From an uncultured Clostridia bacterium (GTDB lineage Bacteria; Bacillota; Clostridia; TANB77; CAG-508): 7,293 nucleotides of DNA. A program made the translations under genes and the position numbers. The stretch is from contig CAKPOC010000051.1 of assembly GCA_934169535.1 (NCBI GenBank), forward strand, positions 1 through 7,293. Reading direction: 5' to 3'. Shown piece by piece: positions 1 to 5,380 of this stretch. Numbering within the stretch: position 1 is the first letter of the stretch; every line of letters begins with the position of its first letter. The notes under the pieces are model-generated. The model saw only the letters and a program-made list of their open reading frames with translations, searched no databases and was not told where the DNA came from.

Positions 1-297
1 TCCCACACCTGTAACTGTTGCCAAAAATGGGACAATCCATTCATATCTATTTTTTCCAATTATAGCAATATTTTTGTCTTTAAATCCTAAATCAATAAGT
101 TTTGTTCCTACCGCTGTAATATCTTTGCTCATGTCTAAATATGTAATTTCTTTGTATTCTTTGTTGTTTTTTTCATTTTTTGTTTTAATTTTAAAAGCTA
201 TGTTGTTAGGATATTTTTCAACTCCTTCGCTTATTACTTCCTTTATATTAATATATGTTCGAGCATTATATAACTCATTTTTTCTTGCATTATTCAT
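1..297 (-). CDS. Long-chain acyl-CoA synthetase-like AMP-forming ligase, N-terminal 99 residues (partial)
   Basis: The open frame runs leftwards to the window edge, so only the first 99 codons are present. The protein begins MNNARKNELYNAR and contains ITYLDM near residues 51-56, then GTKLIDLGFKDKNIAIIGKN and RYEWIVPFLATVTG (residues 64-97). The pattern 'G..L..LG....N.AI.G.N.YEW...FLA...G' is the N-terminal signature of the AMP-binding (ANL) superfamily, best matched by FadD-type long-chain fatty acid:CoA ligases. These activate a carboxylate with ATP and transfer it to CoA in the cytosol or at the membrane. The ATP-binding P-loop and the adenylate-forming core lie beyond the edge, so substrate and catalytic competence cannot be judged. 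The ATG at 297 is chosen because homologues, as I recall them, also start near an 'ARKNKLYDVR'-like segment. It lies 49 bp downstream of the NrdD-like gene on the same strand and is probably co-transcribed with it. No start codon lies at normal distance from the only strong ribosome binding site (see 308-345). Confidence 0.8.
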   Translation of the reverse strand, partial: MNNARKNELYNARTYINIKEVISEGVEKYPNNIAFKIKTKNEKNNKEYKEITYLDMSKDITAVGTKLIDLGFKDKNIAIIGKNRYEWIVPFLATVTGVG

Positions 298-307
298 TTT
301 ATTGTTT

Positions 308-345
308 TCGTATAATATAAATAATTTATACGATTTTCTCCTTTC
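308..345 (-). promoter_or_regulatory. Shine-Dalgarno followed by a hairpin before the acyl-CoA synthetase AUG
   Basis: On the minus strand a strong Shine-Dalgarno GAAAGGAG (338-345) directly follows the NrdD-like stop codon, but the first usable ATG is 40 nt further on, at 297. Between them lies an inverted repeat (308-333): TCGTATAA, a 10-nt AT loop, then TTATACGA, a perfect 8-bp stem. Folding it out would reduce the effective spacing from 40 to about 14 nt (AAAA plus AAACAATAAA). Hairpins that bring a distant Shine-Dalgarno close to the AUG are known in some phage mRNAs. No in-frame ATG, GTG or TTG exists between the site and 297. No T-tract follows the stem, so it is not a terminator. The pairing is seen directly; the role in initiation is inferred. 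Confidence 0.5.
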
Positions 346-346
346 A

Positions 347-2452
347 CTAGACTTTAAATTTAATAAGTCCTATATTGTTTTTGCTTGCATATTCTAAAAT
401 TTCTTCTAATTGATCTTGTGATAATTTTATTTCGTCTACTTCAAAGCAGTGTCCACCATTTGTAAGTACATGGTATGGTTTTTCTAAGTCGATTTTTTCT
501 TTAACTTCTTGAACATTTTGCGCTTTAAAGTCTACACGAAACGAATTTGTGTATTGCTCTTTTTGCGTAACATTTTTAATTTTGCCATATATTGCTTTGT
601 CTGTTTTTATAAATTCTTTTGAAATGTCATTATCTTCTAAGCCTATTAACTTAAAATTTAAATTATACTTGTTACAAAATTCATTAGTTTTATTAGCCAT
701 AAATTTCACAATATTTATGCCTAATTTTTGTGCTTCTTTATCTTTTATTCTTGTCTTGCCAGTTAGTGCGCAAATACATTCTTCTAGGCCAGTAAAGCCT
801 ATTCCCAAATCTCCGTGTTTTATTACTTTCCTAATTCTGTCATTGGGTTTTGCCCTATCTCCATCTTGCCAAATTCCTTGGCCTATTAGAAATGGAAAAT
901 CTTTTACTGTTTTTACTGCTTGCATTTCAAATCTGTCAAGCAATTCATCTTTTACAATATTTAGTTTTTCCTCTAATTCATCATAAAAATTTTCGTAAAT
1001 TTTTTCTCTATAAGCTGCTTTTACATTTTCATCACTTAATTCATCTATCTTAATTATTGGGCTGTTCTTTATTCCAATTCTAGCAAGGTTTATTGTTGTG
1101 TATGAAATTATTCCACAAGATGCTCCCTCTGTCCTTGTGCAATTTGAATTATATGCAGTTTCTATTTCTTCATTTTCATATTTTTTTAGGTTACTTTCCA
1201 TATCTAAAAATGAAAAGCCAGGGTATTTTCTTCTTGTTGCTATTTCTATTGCCTTTTTGTATAAATCATAATTAGGATTTTCTTTTTCTAGATTAATTCC
1301 TTTCTTTACTTTAAATATTACAATTGGCGATATTATCTCTTTTTGCGTTTGAATTCCAAAATCAATGCTGTCTAAAATTCTGCAAGTTACCATTCTTCCT
1401 TCTATAGAAGTGTCGGTTCCTAAATTTATACATGGATAATTTTTTTCTTTGCCTGAAGTATTTATTACATTTACATCATGAATGAATCCTTCCATAGCCT
1501 GAGCTACAATTTTGTCAGTTTTGTTTAGTGCTATTTTGTATGCTATTTTAAAAGCTCGTTTTACCTGAGCTGCCTCTCTTGAATATTTATCAAAAATTTC
1601 TATATCAAAATTTATATGTTCTATTTTTTCTATTTCTCGGTCAATTCCACCTATTGCTACAAATTTGTCTAGGTCGGTATATTCAAATATGTCATTTAAT
1701 GTTTGCCTAAATTGTTTTTTGAAAGTTTTTACAACTCCTGGTGCCATGTAATAGTCAAATCCAGGTATGCTTTGGCATCCATGCTGTTCTTTTTGGTTTA
1801 AATTTATAGCAAGTACTGCAAGAGCTGTATATGACATTATGTCTTGTGGCTCCCTTATATATAAATTTTTGGTGTTAAACCCCTCATCATATAATTTGCT
1901 TAAATCTATCTGAGATGATGTTGTAGTTCCGAGTGGCATAAAGTTTAAGTCGTGAATATGAATTTCTCCTGCTTCGTGCAAATCTGTTATTTTTTTCTTC
2001 ATGTTATATGCTTTAGCAAATTCACGTGAAACAGTAGAGCCATAGTCTATCATCATTTCGTATGGGCTTAATGTGCTATTTTCGTCTTTTTCCTTTTGCA
2101 AAGTTAAGTCTTCTAGTGATTTTAAAAATTTATGCTGCTTTTTTCCTTCAAAGAACAAATTTCTTGCTTGAGTTCTTCTTTCTCTGTATTCAGAAAAAGA
2201 TTTATATACATCAAAATAATTTTTTTCTTTAAGTTTTTCTTCTATTATGTCTTGTATTTGTTCAATTTCTATTTTTTCTAAGTTGCTTTTATTTATGTTT
2301 TCAATTACACAGGTGTATATTTTGTTTACGTCTGTTTCGTTGTACTTATTTTCTTCGTCAAGATTTACACTATCAAAGGCTTTTTTTATGGCTATTGCAA
2401 TTTTGGTTCCATCAAAATCTACTTTTTTGCCATCTCTTTTAATAACTTTCAA
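347..2452 (-). CDS. nrdD: NrdD-like anaerobic ribonucleoside-triphosphate reductase lacking the glycyl-radical domain
   Basis: The protein has 701 residues. Residues 1-93 are an ATP-cone (VIKRDGKKVDFD, KIAIAIKKAF), the nucleotide-binding allosteric module of ribonucleotide reductases. The rest follows the class III NrdD barrel: EIHIHDLNFMPLGTTT (163-178), REPQDIMSY (200-208), QHGCQSIPGFDYYMAPG (223-239), CTRTEGASCG (438-447), then FPFLIGQG, KHGDLGIGFTGLEE, QYTNSFRVDF and PYHVLTNGGH near the end. NrdD normally reduces NTPs to dNTPs without oxygen, using a C-terminal glycyl radical installed by NrdG. Three features are abnormal. The chain stops at NNIGLIKFKV, where other NrdDs continue into a four-cysteine zinc site and the RRxxGY-type glycyl-radical loop. 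Residues 179-180 are Ser-Ser (TCA TCT) where Firmicutes NrdDs carry Cys-Cys, as I recall. No nrdG lies downstream. Cys438 aligns with the GCR-type radical cysteine. The frame is otherwise intact and ends in TAG. The start is TTG at 2452, 8 nt after AAGGAG. Family assignment is certain; canonical activity is doubtful. Confidence 0.9.
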   Translation of the reverse strand: MKVIKRDGKKVDFDGTKIAIAIKKAFDSVNLDEENKYNETDVNKIYTCVIENINKSNLEKIEIEQIQDIIEEKLKEKNYFDVYKSFSEYRERRTQARNLFFEGKKQHKFLKSLEDLTLQKEKDENSTLSPYEMMIDYGSTVSREFAKAYNMKKKITDLHEAGEIHIHDLNFMPLGTTTSSQIDLSKLYDEGFNTKNLYIREPQDIMSYTALAVLAINLNQKEQHGCQSIPGFDYYMAPGVVKTFKKQFRQTLNDIFEYTDLDKFVAIGGIDREIEKIEHINFDIEIFDKYSREAAQVKRAFKIAYKIALNKTDKIVAQAMEGFIHDVNVINTSGKEKNYPCINLGTDTSIEGRMVTCRILDSIDFGIQTQKEIISPIVIFKVKKGINLEKENPNYDLYKKAIEIATRRKYPGFSFLDMESNLKKYENEEIETAYNSNCTRTEGASCGIISYTTINLARIGIKNSPIIKIDELSDENVKAAYREKIYENFYDELEEKLNIVKDELLDRFEMQAVKTVKDFPFLIGQGIWQDGDRAKPNDRIRKVIKHGDLGIGFTGLEECICALTGKTRIKDKEAQKLGINIVKFMANKTNEFCNKYNLNFKLIGLEDNDISKEFIKTDKAIYGKIKNVTQKEQYTNSFRVDFKAQNVQEVKEKIDLEKPYHVLTNGGHCFEVDEIKLSQDQLEEILEYASKNNIGLIKFKV

Positions 2453-2460
2453 TCTTTTTG

Positions 2461-2466
2461 CTCCTT
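2461..2466 (-). promoter_or_regulatory. Ribosome binding site fixing the TTG start of the NrdD-like gene
   Basis: The minus strand reads AAGGAG, eight bases (CAAAAAGA), then TTG AAA GTT ATT AAA AGA. No ATG fits the reading frame near this site. The TTG gives a normal ATP-cone N terminus (MKVIKRDGKK), so it is taken as the start. Confidence 0.8.
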
Positions 2467-2479
2467 AATTTTTTTCCTA

Positions 2480-2508
2480 ATTCTATAACAATTTTCTTAT
2501 AAAAGCAA
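2480..2508 (-). promoter_or_regulatory. Candidate sigma-A promoter of the NrdD-like gene
   Basis: On the minus strand, TTGCTT (2503-2508) and TAGAAT (2480-2485) are separated by exactly 17 bases. The -10 matches five of six consensus positions, the -35 only the TTG. It lies just downstream of the terminator of the preceding unit and about 30 bp upstream of the TTG start, where an independent promoter is needed. I see no NrdR-box-like pair around it, which would have suggested co-regulation with other ribonucleotide reductase genes. Confidence 0.5.
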
Positions 2509-2514
2509 GTATTG

Positions 2515-2559
2515 CTAAAAAATTAGCCTCAAATAGACGTTCTTCATCTATTTAAGGCT
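2515..2559 (-). terminator. Rho-independent terminator after the YlbF-family gene
   Basis: Reading the minus strand from 2559, AGCCT, one unpaired base, and TCTATTT's partner AAATAGA form the left arm; after a 9-base loop the complementary TCTATTT and AGGCT follow. This is a 5+7 bp stem with a single mismatch (2530/2554), followed at once by AATTTTTT. It begins 5 bp after the TAA of the YlbF-family gene (2565-2567). It separates the glycosyltransferase-ylbF unit from the NrdD-like gene. Confidence 0.8.
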
Positions 2560-2564
2560 TCGGT

Positions 2565-2897
2565 TTATAAAACATCTTTTACTGCTTCTGCTATTATTTT
2601 ATTTACATCTGTTAATAAAACATTAAATCTCATTTCTGTATCAAAGTATTCTTTGATTTTCGGTTCTGTTTGTATTTGTGAATATTTTTCTTCTAATTTT
2701 TTCTGGTCTTCTTGAGAAATTGGCATTCCTTGCATTTGCTTTATTTGCATGTCATATCTCATTTTTTCAAATTCTTCTATTCTTTTTTTGTATTCATTAT
2801 TAGAATTTATTTCTTCTTTGTTCTTTTTGTATTCTATATATTCTTTTGATTCTTTAATTTCTTGAGCAAGTTTATTTGCTGTATCATAAACGTTCAT
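2565..2897 (-). CDS. YlbF/YmcA-family protein
   Basis: This 110-residue cytosolic protein is rich in Lys, Glu and Gln and predicted to be nearly all helical. It shows the YlbF/YmcA family pattern: an N-terminal MNVYDTANKLAQEIKES, then EYIEYKKNKEEI, a middle helix EEFEKMRYDMQIKQMQG, the turn PISQEDQKKLEEKYSQI, and a last helix YFDTEMRFNVLLTDVNKII. Length and layout match the family (Com_YlbF). In Bacillus subtilis YlbF and YmcA form, with YaaT, a complex that steers RNase Y-dependent mRNA processing and influences competence, biofilm formation and sporulation. Which subfamily member this is cannot be decided here. The ATG at 2897 has AAAGGA nine bases upstream. Only 15 bp separate it from the stop of the glycosyltransferase fragment, so the two are surely one transcript, ended by the terminator at about 2515. 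Confidence 0.88.
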   Translation of the reverse strand: MNVYDTANKLAQEIKESKEYIEYKKNKEEINSNNEYKKRIEEFEKMRYDMQIKQMQGMPISQEDQKKLEEKYSQIQTEPKIKEYFDTEMRFNVLLTDVNKIIAEAVKDVL

Positions 2898-2912
2898 TTT
2901 AAAAAATCCTTT

Positions 2913-3362
2913 CTACGCATAAGCATGTTTCTTTTTGAAAGACAATAAATTTGTAATTTCTTTTTGTGTATTTTCCGCTTTCTTTGTTTTTTGAGCTTTT
3001 TCTTGTAGCATCTGTCTTGCTTGTCTTTCCGCCATAGTTTGACAAATTGCTTTTTCATATGTAAAATGAGTATCTTGCGCAATTTTTTCCCAGTTAAATT
3101 GTTCTTTTACTTTTTTAACAGCTTTTTTGCTACAGTTTGCTGCAAGTTGGTGGTCATATAATAAGGTTATTACAGAATCTGCTATTGAATTTGGATTTCC
3201 ACAATATGCTTTCATTCCGTCTACACCATGCTCTATTATTTCGTCTAGTCCGCCAATGTCTGAAACAACTGTTGGAACTCCTGCAAGCATTCCCTCTAGG
3301 GCAACTATTCCAAATGGCTCATATGTACTTGGGAATACTGCAACGTCAGCACATTTATACAT
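2913..3362 (-). CDS. C-terminal part of a broken GT4 glycogen synthase-like glycosyltransferase
   Basis: This frame continues the glycosyltransferase that breaks off at 3355. It opens with MYKCADVAVFPSTYEPFG and contains YEPFGIVALEGM with Glu15 and Glu23, the EX7E nucleotide-sugar-binding motif of GT4/GT5 retaining enzymes. GVPTVVSDIGGLDEIIEHGVDG follows, as in the C-terminal Rossmann domain of this family. After the usual NW..IA...YE ending it has a roughly 50-residue Lys/Gln/Glu-rich tail. The ATG at 3360-3362 overlaps the stop of the N-terminal frame, but no Shine-Dalgarno precedes it and the split falls inside the C-terminal domain. I therefore read it as the distal piece of one ancestral gene in a different frame, rather than a separate subunit. 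About ten residues (the 'GYVSDED..' type segment between FT and YKCADV in homologues) are missing at the junction. It could be a true pseudogene, strain variation or an assembly error. Confidence 0.85.
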   Translation of the reverse strand: MYKCADVAVFPSTYEPFGIVALEGMLAGVPTVVSDIGGLDEIIEHGVDGMKAYCGNPNSIADSVITLLYDHQLAANCSKKAVKKVKEQFNWEKIAQDTHFTYEKAICQTMAERQARQMLQEKAQKTKKAENTQKEITNLLSFKKKHAYA

Positions 3363-4182
3363 TTTCTGTAAAGTATACTTTATTATCTAATCCAAGGTTT
3401 CGTACCTCTTGTTTTAGTTCATCCATCATTCCGCCTCTTCCGGCAATTATTAACTTAGAATCATGATAATTTTGTAATATTTTAGGCATTGCAGCAATTA
3501 AATGTTGTACACCTTTTTCATATACTAGTCTTCCAACGTATAAAATTATTTTTTCATTGTCCATTGCATATTTACGTCTGAAATCATAGTCTCTTTCTAT
3601 TCCTATAAAGTTAGATAAATTTACTCCATTTGGTATAACATTTATTTTTTCGTATGGAAGTCCGAACAATCTTTGAATTTCATTTTTCATGTAATTGCTG
3701 TTTACTATTACTTCACTTGCTTCATATGTTAAAAGCCACTCTGTGTCATTTATATATCTTTGTGTTTCATCATGAATTCCGCTGTTTCTGCCAGCTTCAG
3801 TTGCGTGAATTGTAGCTACTATTGGTATGTCATAAGCATTTTTTAATGATTTTGCTGCATATGTTACAAGCCAATCGTGAGCATGAATAACATCAAATCC
3901 ACCTTCTTGGTTTATTATTTCTGTTGCTTTTGATAATAAATTAAAATTTAATTGCATAATCCAGTCTATAAAATTGTTAGGGTGAATCATATAATTGTCC
4001 ACTCTGTAGACTTTTACTCCTTTGTCGTTTTCAAAGCTTGGTACATTTGTGTTGTCCCTGTAAGTTACAACTGTTACTTCATGGCCATCCTTTATTAATC
4101 TTTTTGATAAGTCATGCACTACTCTAGCAATTCCTCCTACAATTCTTGGTGGATATTCCCATGTTAACATTAGTATTTTCAT
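3355..4182 (-). CDS. N-terminal part of a broken GT4 glycogen synthase-like glycosyltransferase
   Basis: This 275-residue frame has the GT-B fold of GT4 glycogen synthase-type enzymes, which transfer glucose from a nucleotide sugar to a growing alpha-1,4-glucan in the cytosol. Visible motifs are MLTWEYPPRIVGGIARVV (5-22, glycine-rich donor loop), FDVIHAHDW (96-104), IVATIHATE (121-129), NVIPNGV (181-187, linker), YVGRLVYEKG (215-224, with Arg218 and Lys223 at the donor-phosphate site) and LIIAGRGG (244-251). It ends abruptly at VYFTENV followed by TAA. Homologues continue FTG..S... and then YKCADV, which is found in another frame from 3362. Alone it lacks the EX7E motif and should be inactive. 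The ATG at 4182 follows GGGAG by about ten bases. It is divergent from the DUF4912-GH57 pair, which supports a glycogen role rather than another GT4 function. Confidence 0.87.
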   Translation of the reverse strand: MKILMLTWEYPPRIVGGIARVVHDLSKRLIKDGHEVTVVTYRDNTNVPSFENDKGVKVYRVDNYMIHPNNFIDWIMQLNFNLLSKATEIINQEGGFDVIHAHDWLVTYAAKSLKNAYDIPIVATIHATEAGRNSGIHDETQRYINDTEWLLTYEASEVIVNSNYMKNEIQRLFGLPYEKINVIPNGVNLSNFIGIERDYDFRRKYAMDNEKIILYVGRLVYEKGVQHLIAAMPKILQNYHDSKLIIAGRGGMMDELKQEVRNLGLDNKVYFTENV

Positions 4183-4239
4183 TGACTAAAATCTCCCTTC
4201 GATTAGTTCTCTTCCGTTATTTATAATATTAGTATTTAT

Positions 4240-4268
4240 ATTTTATATGAAAAAATATCAAATGTAAA
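4240..4268 (-). promoter_or_regulatory. Candidate sigma-A promoter of the glycosyltransferase-ylbF unit
   Basis: On the minus strand TTTACA (4263-4268) and TAAAAT (4240-4245) are separated by 17 bases, each matching five of six consensus positions. They lie about 58 bp upstream of the glycosyltransferase ATG. The surrounding sequence is extremely AT-rich, so chance matches are easy, but this is the best pair on this strand. Confidence 0.5.
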
Positions 4269-4377
4269 CATTTTTCTACATTTTTTTATTACATTTTTAT
4301 TACAAAATTTTTTTTTGCCTTTTTCTACTTCACAGCATTTTGGCTGCAAAAACTTTTTGTTTTTTTTCTTCTTTCTA

Positions 4378-4406
4378 TTGAATTTATCTTTCTTTTGATA
4401 TAGTAT
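4378..4406 (+). promoter_or_regulatory. Candidate promoter of the DUF4912-GH57 operon
   Basis: TTGAAT (4378-4383) and TAGTAT (4401-4406) are separated by 17 bases. A slightly better -10, TATAGT, overlaps at 15-bp spacing. The -10 sits inside a perfect 12-bp palindrome TAGTATATACTA (4401-4412), which could be an operator or just AT-rich coincidence. The DUF4912 ATG lies about 50 bp downstream, preceded by AAAGGAGG (4444-4451) at 7-bp spacing. The rest of the divergent region (4269-4377) holds T-rich tracts and no gene. Confidence 0.45.
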
Positions 4407-4458
4407 ATACTAAGATTTTTAACGAACAAAAGTAAGAATATACAAAGGAGGACTAAAA

Positions 4459-5361
4459 ATGCCATCAAAAGAAAAAAGTAATATAAAAAAATCTACTGAA
4501 AAAACAGCAAAAAATAAAGCAACTACAAAAGACACTATCTCTTCTAAAAAAACTACCACAGCTAGAAAGAGTACAACAACAAAAAAATCTGCTTCGGCAT
4601 CTAAGGTAACTGCAGCAACAAAAAAATCCGCTTCGGCTACTAAAAAGAATACAACAACAAAAAGATCTGTTTCTACTAAAAAGGCAACTTCATCTAAGAA
4701 AAAAGTAGCTTCAACTAAAAAATCTACTTCTGCAAAAGTTTCTGCCGCAAAAGAATCAGCTTCAGTTGTACCAGTACTTGTAGAACATTATGACTTGCCT
4801 TACAGATATAACCAAACTGTTGTAAAGGTTTTAGCCCAAACTCCAACAAAGTTATTTGCTTATTGGGATTTGTCTGACAGTACTGTAAATAAATTTAAAG
4901 AAGAATATGGTGATGACTTTCTTGATAAAACAAGACCTGTTCTTATAGTAAAAAATAATACAATGCACTATTCTTTCGAAATAGAAGTTGATGACTTTGC
5001 ACACGGTTGGTATATTGATGTGGCAGATGCAAATTGTGATTATTCAGTAGAATTAGGTCGTAAGCCTAAATATAATGCACAAATTAATCTTCCTAACAAT
5101 TATGTTTATGTTTCTTCTTCAAATGAAATGGTCGCTCCTAATGATAGAATTTTATTTGATAAATCACCTTCTACCATTTACTTTAAAGATGTAAAAACAA
5201 ATATTATAACTGAAGAAAGCATTTTATCTATTGCATTTTTCAGAAAACTTTATAGTTTATATGGTGTTCCAGAAAATGCTATGTTATCAATTTATAGTAA
5301 ATACTTAAAATTAGATTTAAGCAATCCTACTTCTGGTAACCCAACTTCTACATTTAGATAA
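4459..5361 (+). CDS. DUF4912 protein with lysine-rich repetitive N-terminal tail
   Basis: The 300-residue protein has two parts. Residues 1-104 are low-complexity Lys/Ser/Thr/Ala sequence, strongly basic, resembling histone H1-type tails and probably disordered. Residues from about 110 to 235 form a DUF4912 domain: HYDLPYRYNQTVVKVLAQTP, then KLFAYWDLSD (131-140), PVLIVKN, WYIDVADANCDYSVELGRK (184-202) and YVSSSNEMVAPND (217-229). The W/YAYW, Y..ELG and SN....P pattern is typical of the family. DUF4912 is a beta-rich domain of unknown biochemical role, often encoded beside GH57 branching enzymes and glycogen synthases, so carbohydrate binding or scaffolding is a reasonable guess. No signal peptide or membrane segment is visible. 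The frame ends one base before the overlapping ATG at 5363 and 19 bp before the preferred GH57 start, so the two are co-translated from one mRNA. Family assignment is confident; function is unknown. Confidence 0.85.
   Translation: MPSKEKSNIKKSTEKTAKNKATTKDTISSKKTTTARKSTTTKKSASASKVTAATKKSASATKKNTTTKRSVSTKKATSSKKKVASTKKSTSAKVSAAKESASVVPVLVEHYDLPYRYNQTVVKVLAQTPTKLFAYWDLSDSTVNKFKEEYGDDFLDKTRPVLIVKNNTMHYSFEIEVDDFAHGWYIDVADANCDYSVELGRKPKYNAQINLPNNYVYVSSSNEMVAPNDRILFDKSPSTIYFKDVKTNIITEESILSIAFFRKLYSLYGVPENAMLSIYSKYLKLDLSNPTSGNPTSTFR
4579..4734 (+). repeat. Degenerate tandem repeats of 39 bp (13 residues) in the DUF4912 tail
   Basis: Residues 41-53 (TKKSASASKVTAA), 54-66 (TKKSASATKKNTT), 67-79 (TKRSVSTKKATSS) and, more weakly, 80-92 line up with a period of 13 residues. 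The first two copies are nearly identical at the DNA level over about 20 bases (4579 and 4618). This suggests growth by duplication. Each unit carries two to five Lys/Arg residues. Confidence 0.65.
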
Positions 5362-5364
5362 AAT

Positions 5365-5371
5365 GAAAGGA
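5365..5371 (+). promoter_or_regulatory. Ribosome binding site deciding the GH57 start
   Basis: GAAAGGA lies nine bases before the ATG at 5381. An earlier in-frame ATG at 5363 overlaps this site and has no Shine-Dalgarno of its own, so 5381 is preferred. The shorter form (MKNNPKGYVSFVLHAHLP) also matches the usual short N terminus of GH57 branching enzymes. Confidence 0.75.
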
Positions 5372-5380
5372 ATTTTTGAT

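Noticed and set aside
74..397. Plus-strand open frame opposite the acyl-CoA synthetase start
   Set aside because: Its translation is a Phe/Leu/Ser-rich mirror of a lysine-rich coding strand. The opposite strand carries a recognisable enzyme, and there is no ribosome binding site.
549..1275. Several plus-strand open frames within the NrdD-like gene
   Set aside because: They are antisense shadows of a highly AT-rich gene with hydrophobic low-information translations and no homology I recognise.
2514..2527. Small palindrome GCTAAAAAATTAGC as a separate regulatory element
   Set aside because: It overlaps the T-tract and outer stem of the terminator and is explained by it.
3350..3370. Programmed ribosomal frameshift joining the two glycosyltransferase frames
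   Set aside because: There is no clear slippery site or stimulatory structure. A frame change alone would not restore the roughly ten residues missing compared with homologues.
3127..3466. Plus-strand open frames opposite the glycosyltransferase junction
   Set aside because: They arise from the complementary strand of a recognisable GT4 gene and lack initiation signals.
4333..4359. CAGC/GCTG and CAAAAA/TTTTTG mini-hairpins followed by T-rich sequence, as a terminator
   Set aside because: The stems are only 4-6 bp and no plus-strand gene ends upstream, so there is nothing for it to terminate.
5363..5380. ATG at 5363 as the GH57 start
   Set aside because: It overlaps the ribosome binding site that serves the ATG at 5381, has none of its own, and would add six residues (MKGIFD) unlike the family's N terminus.
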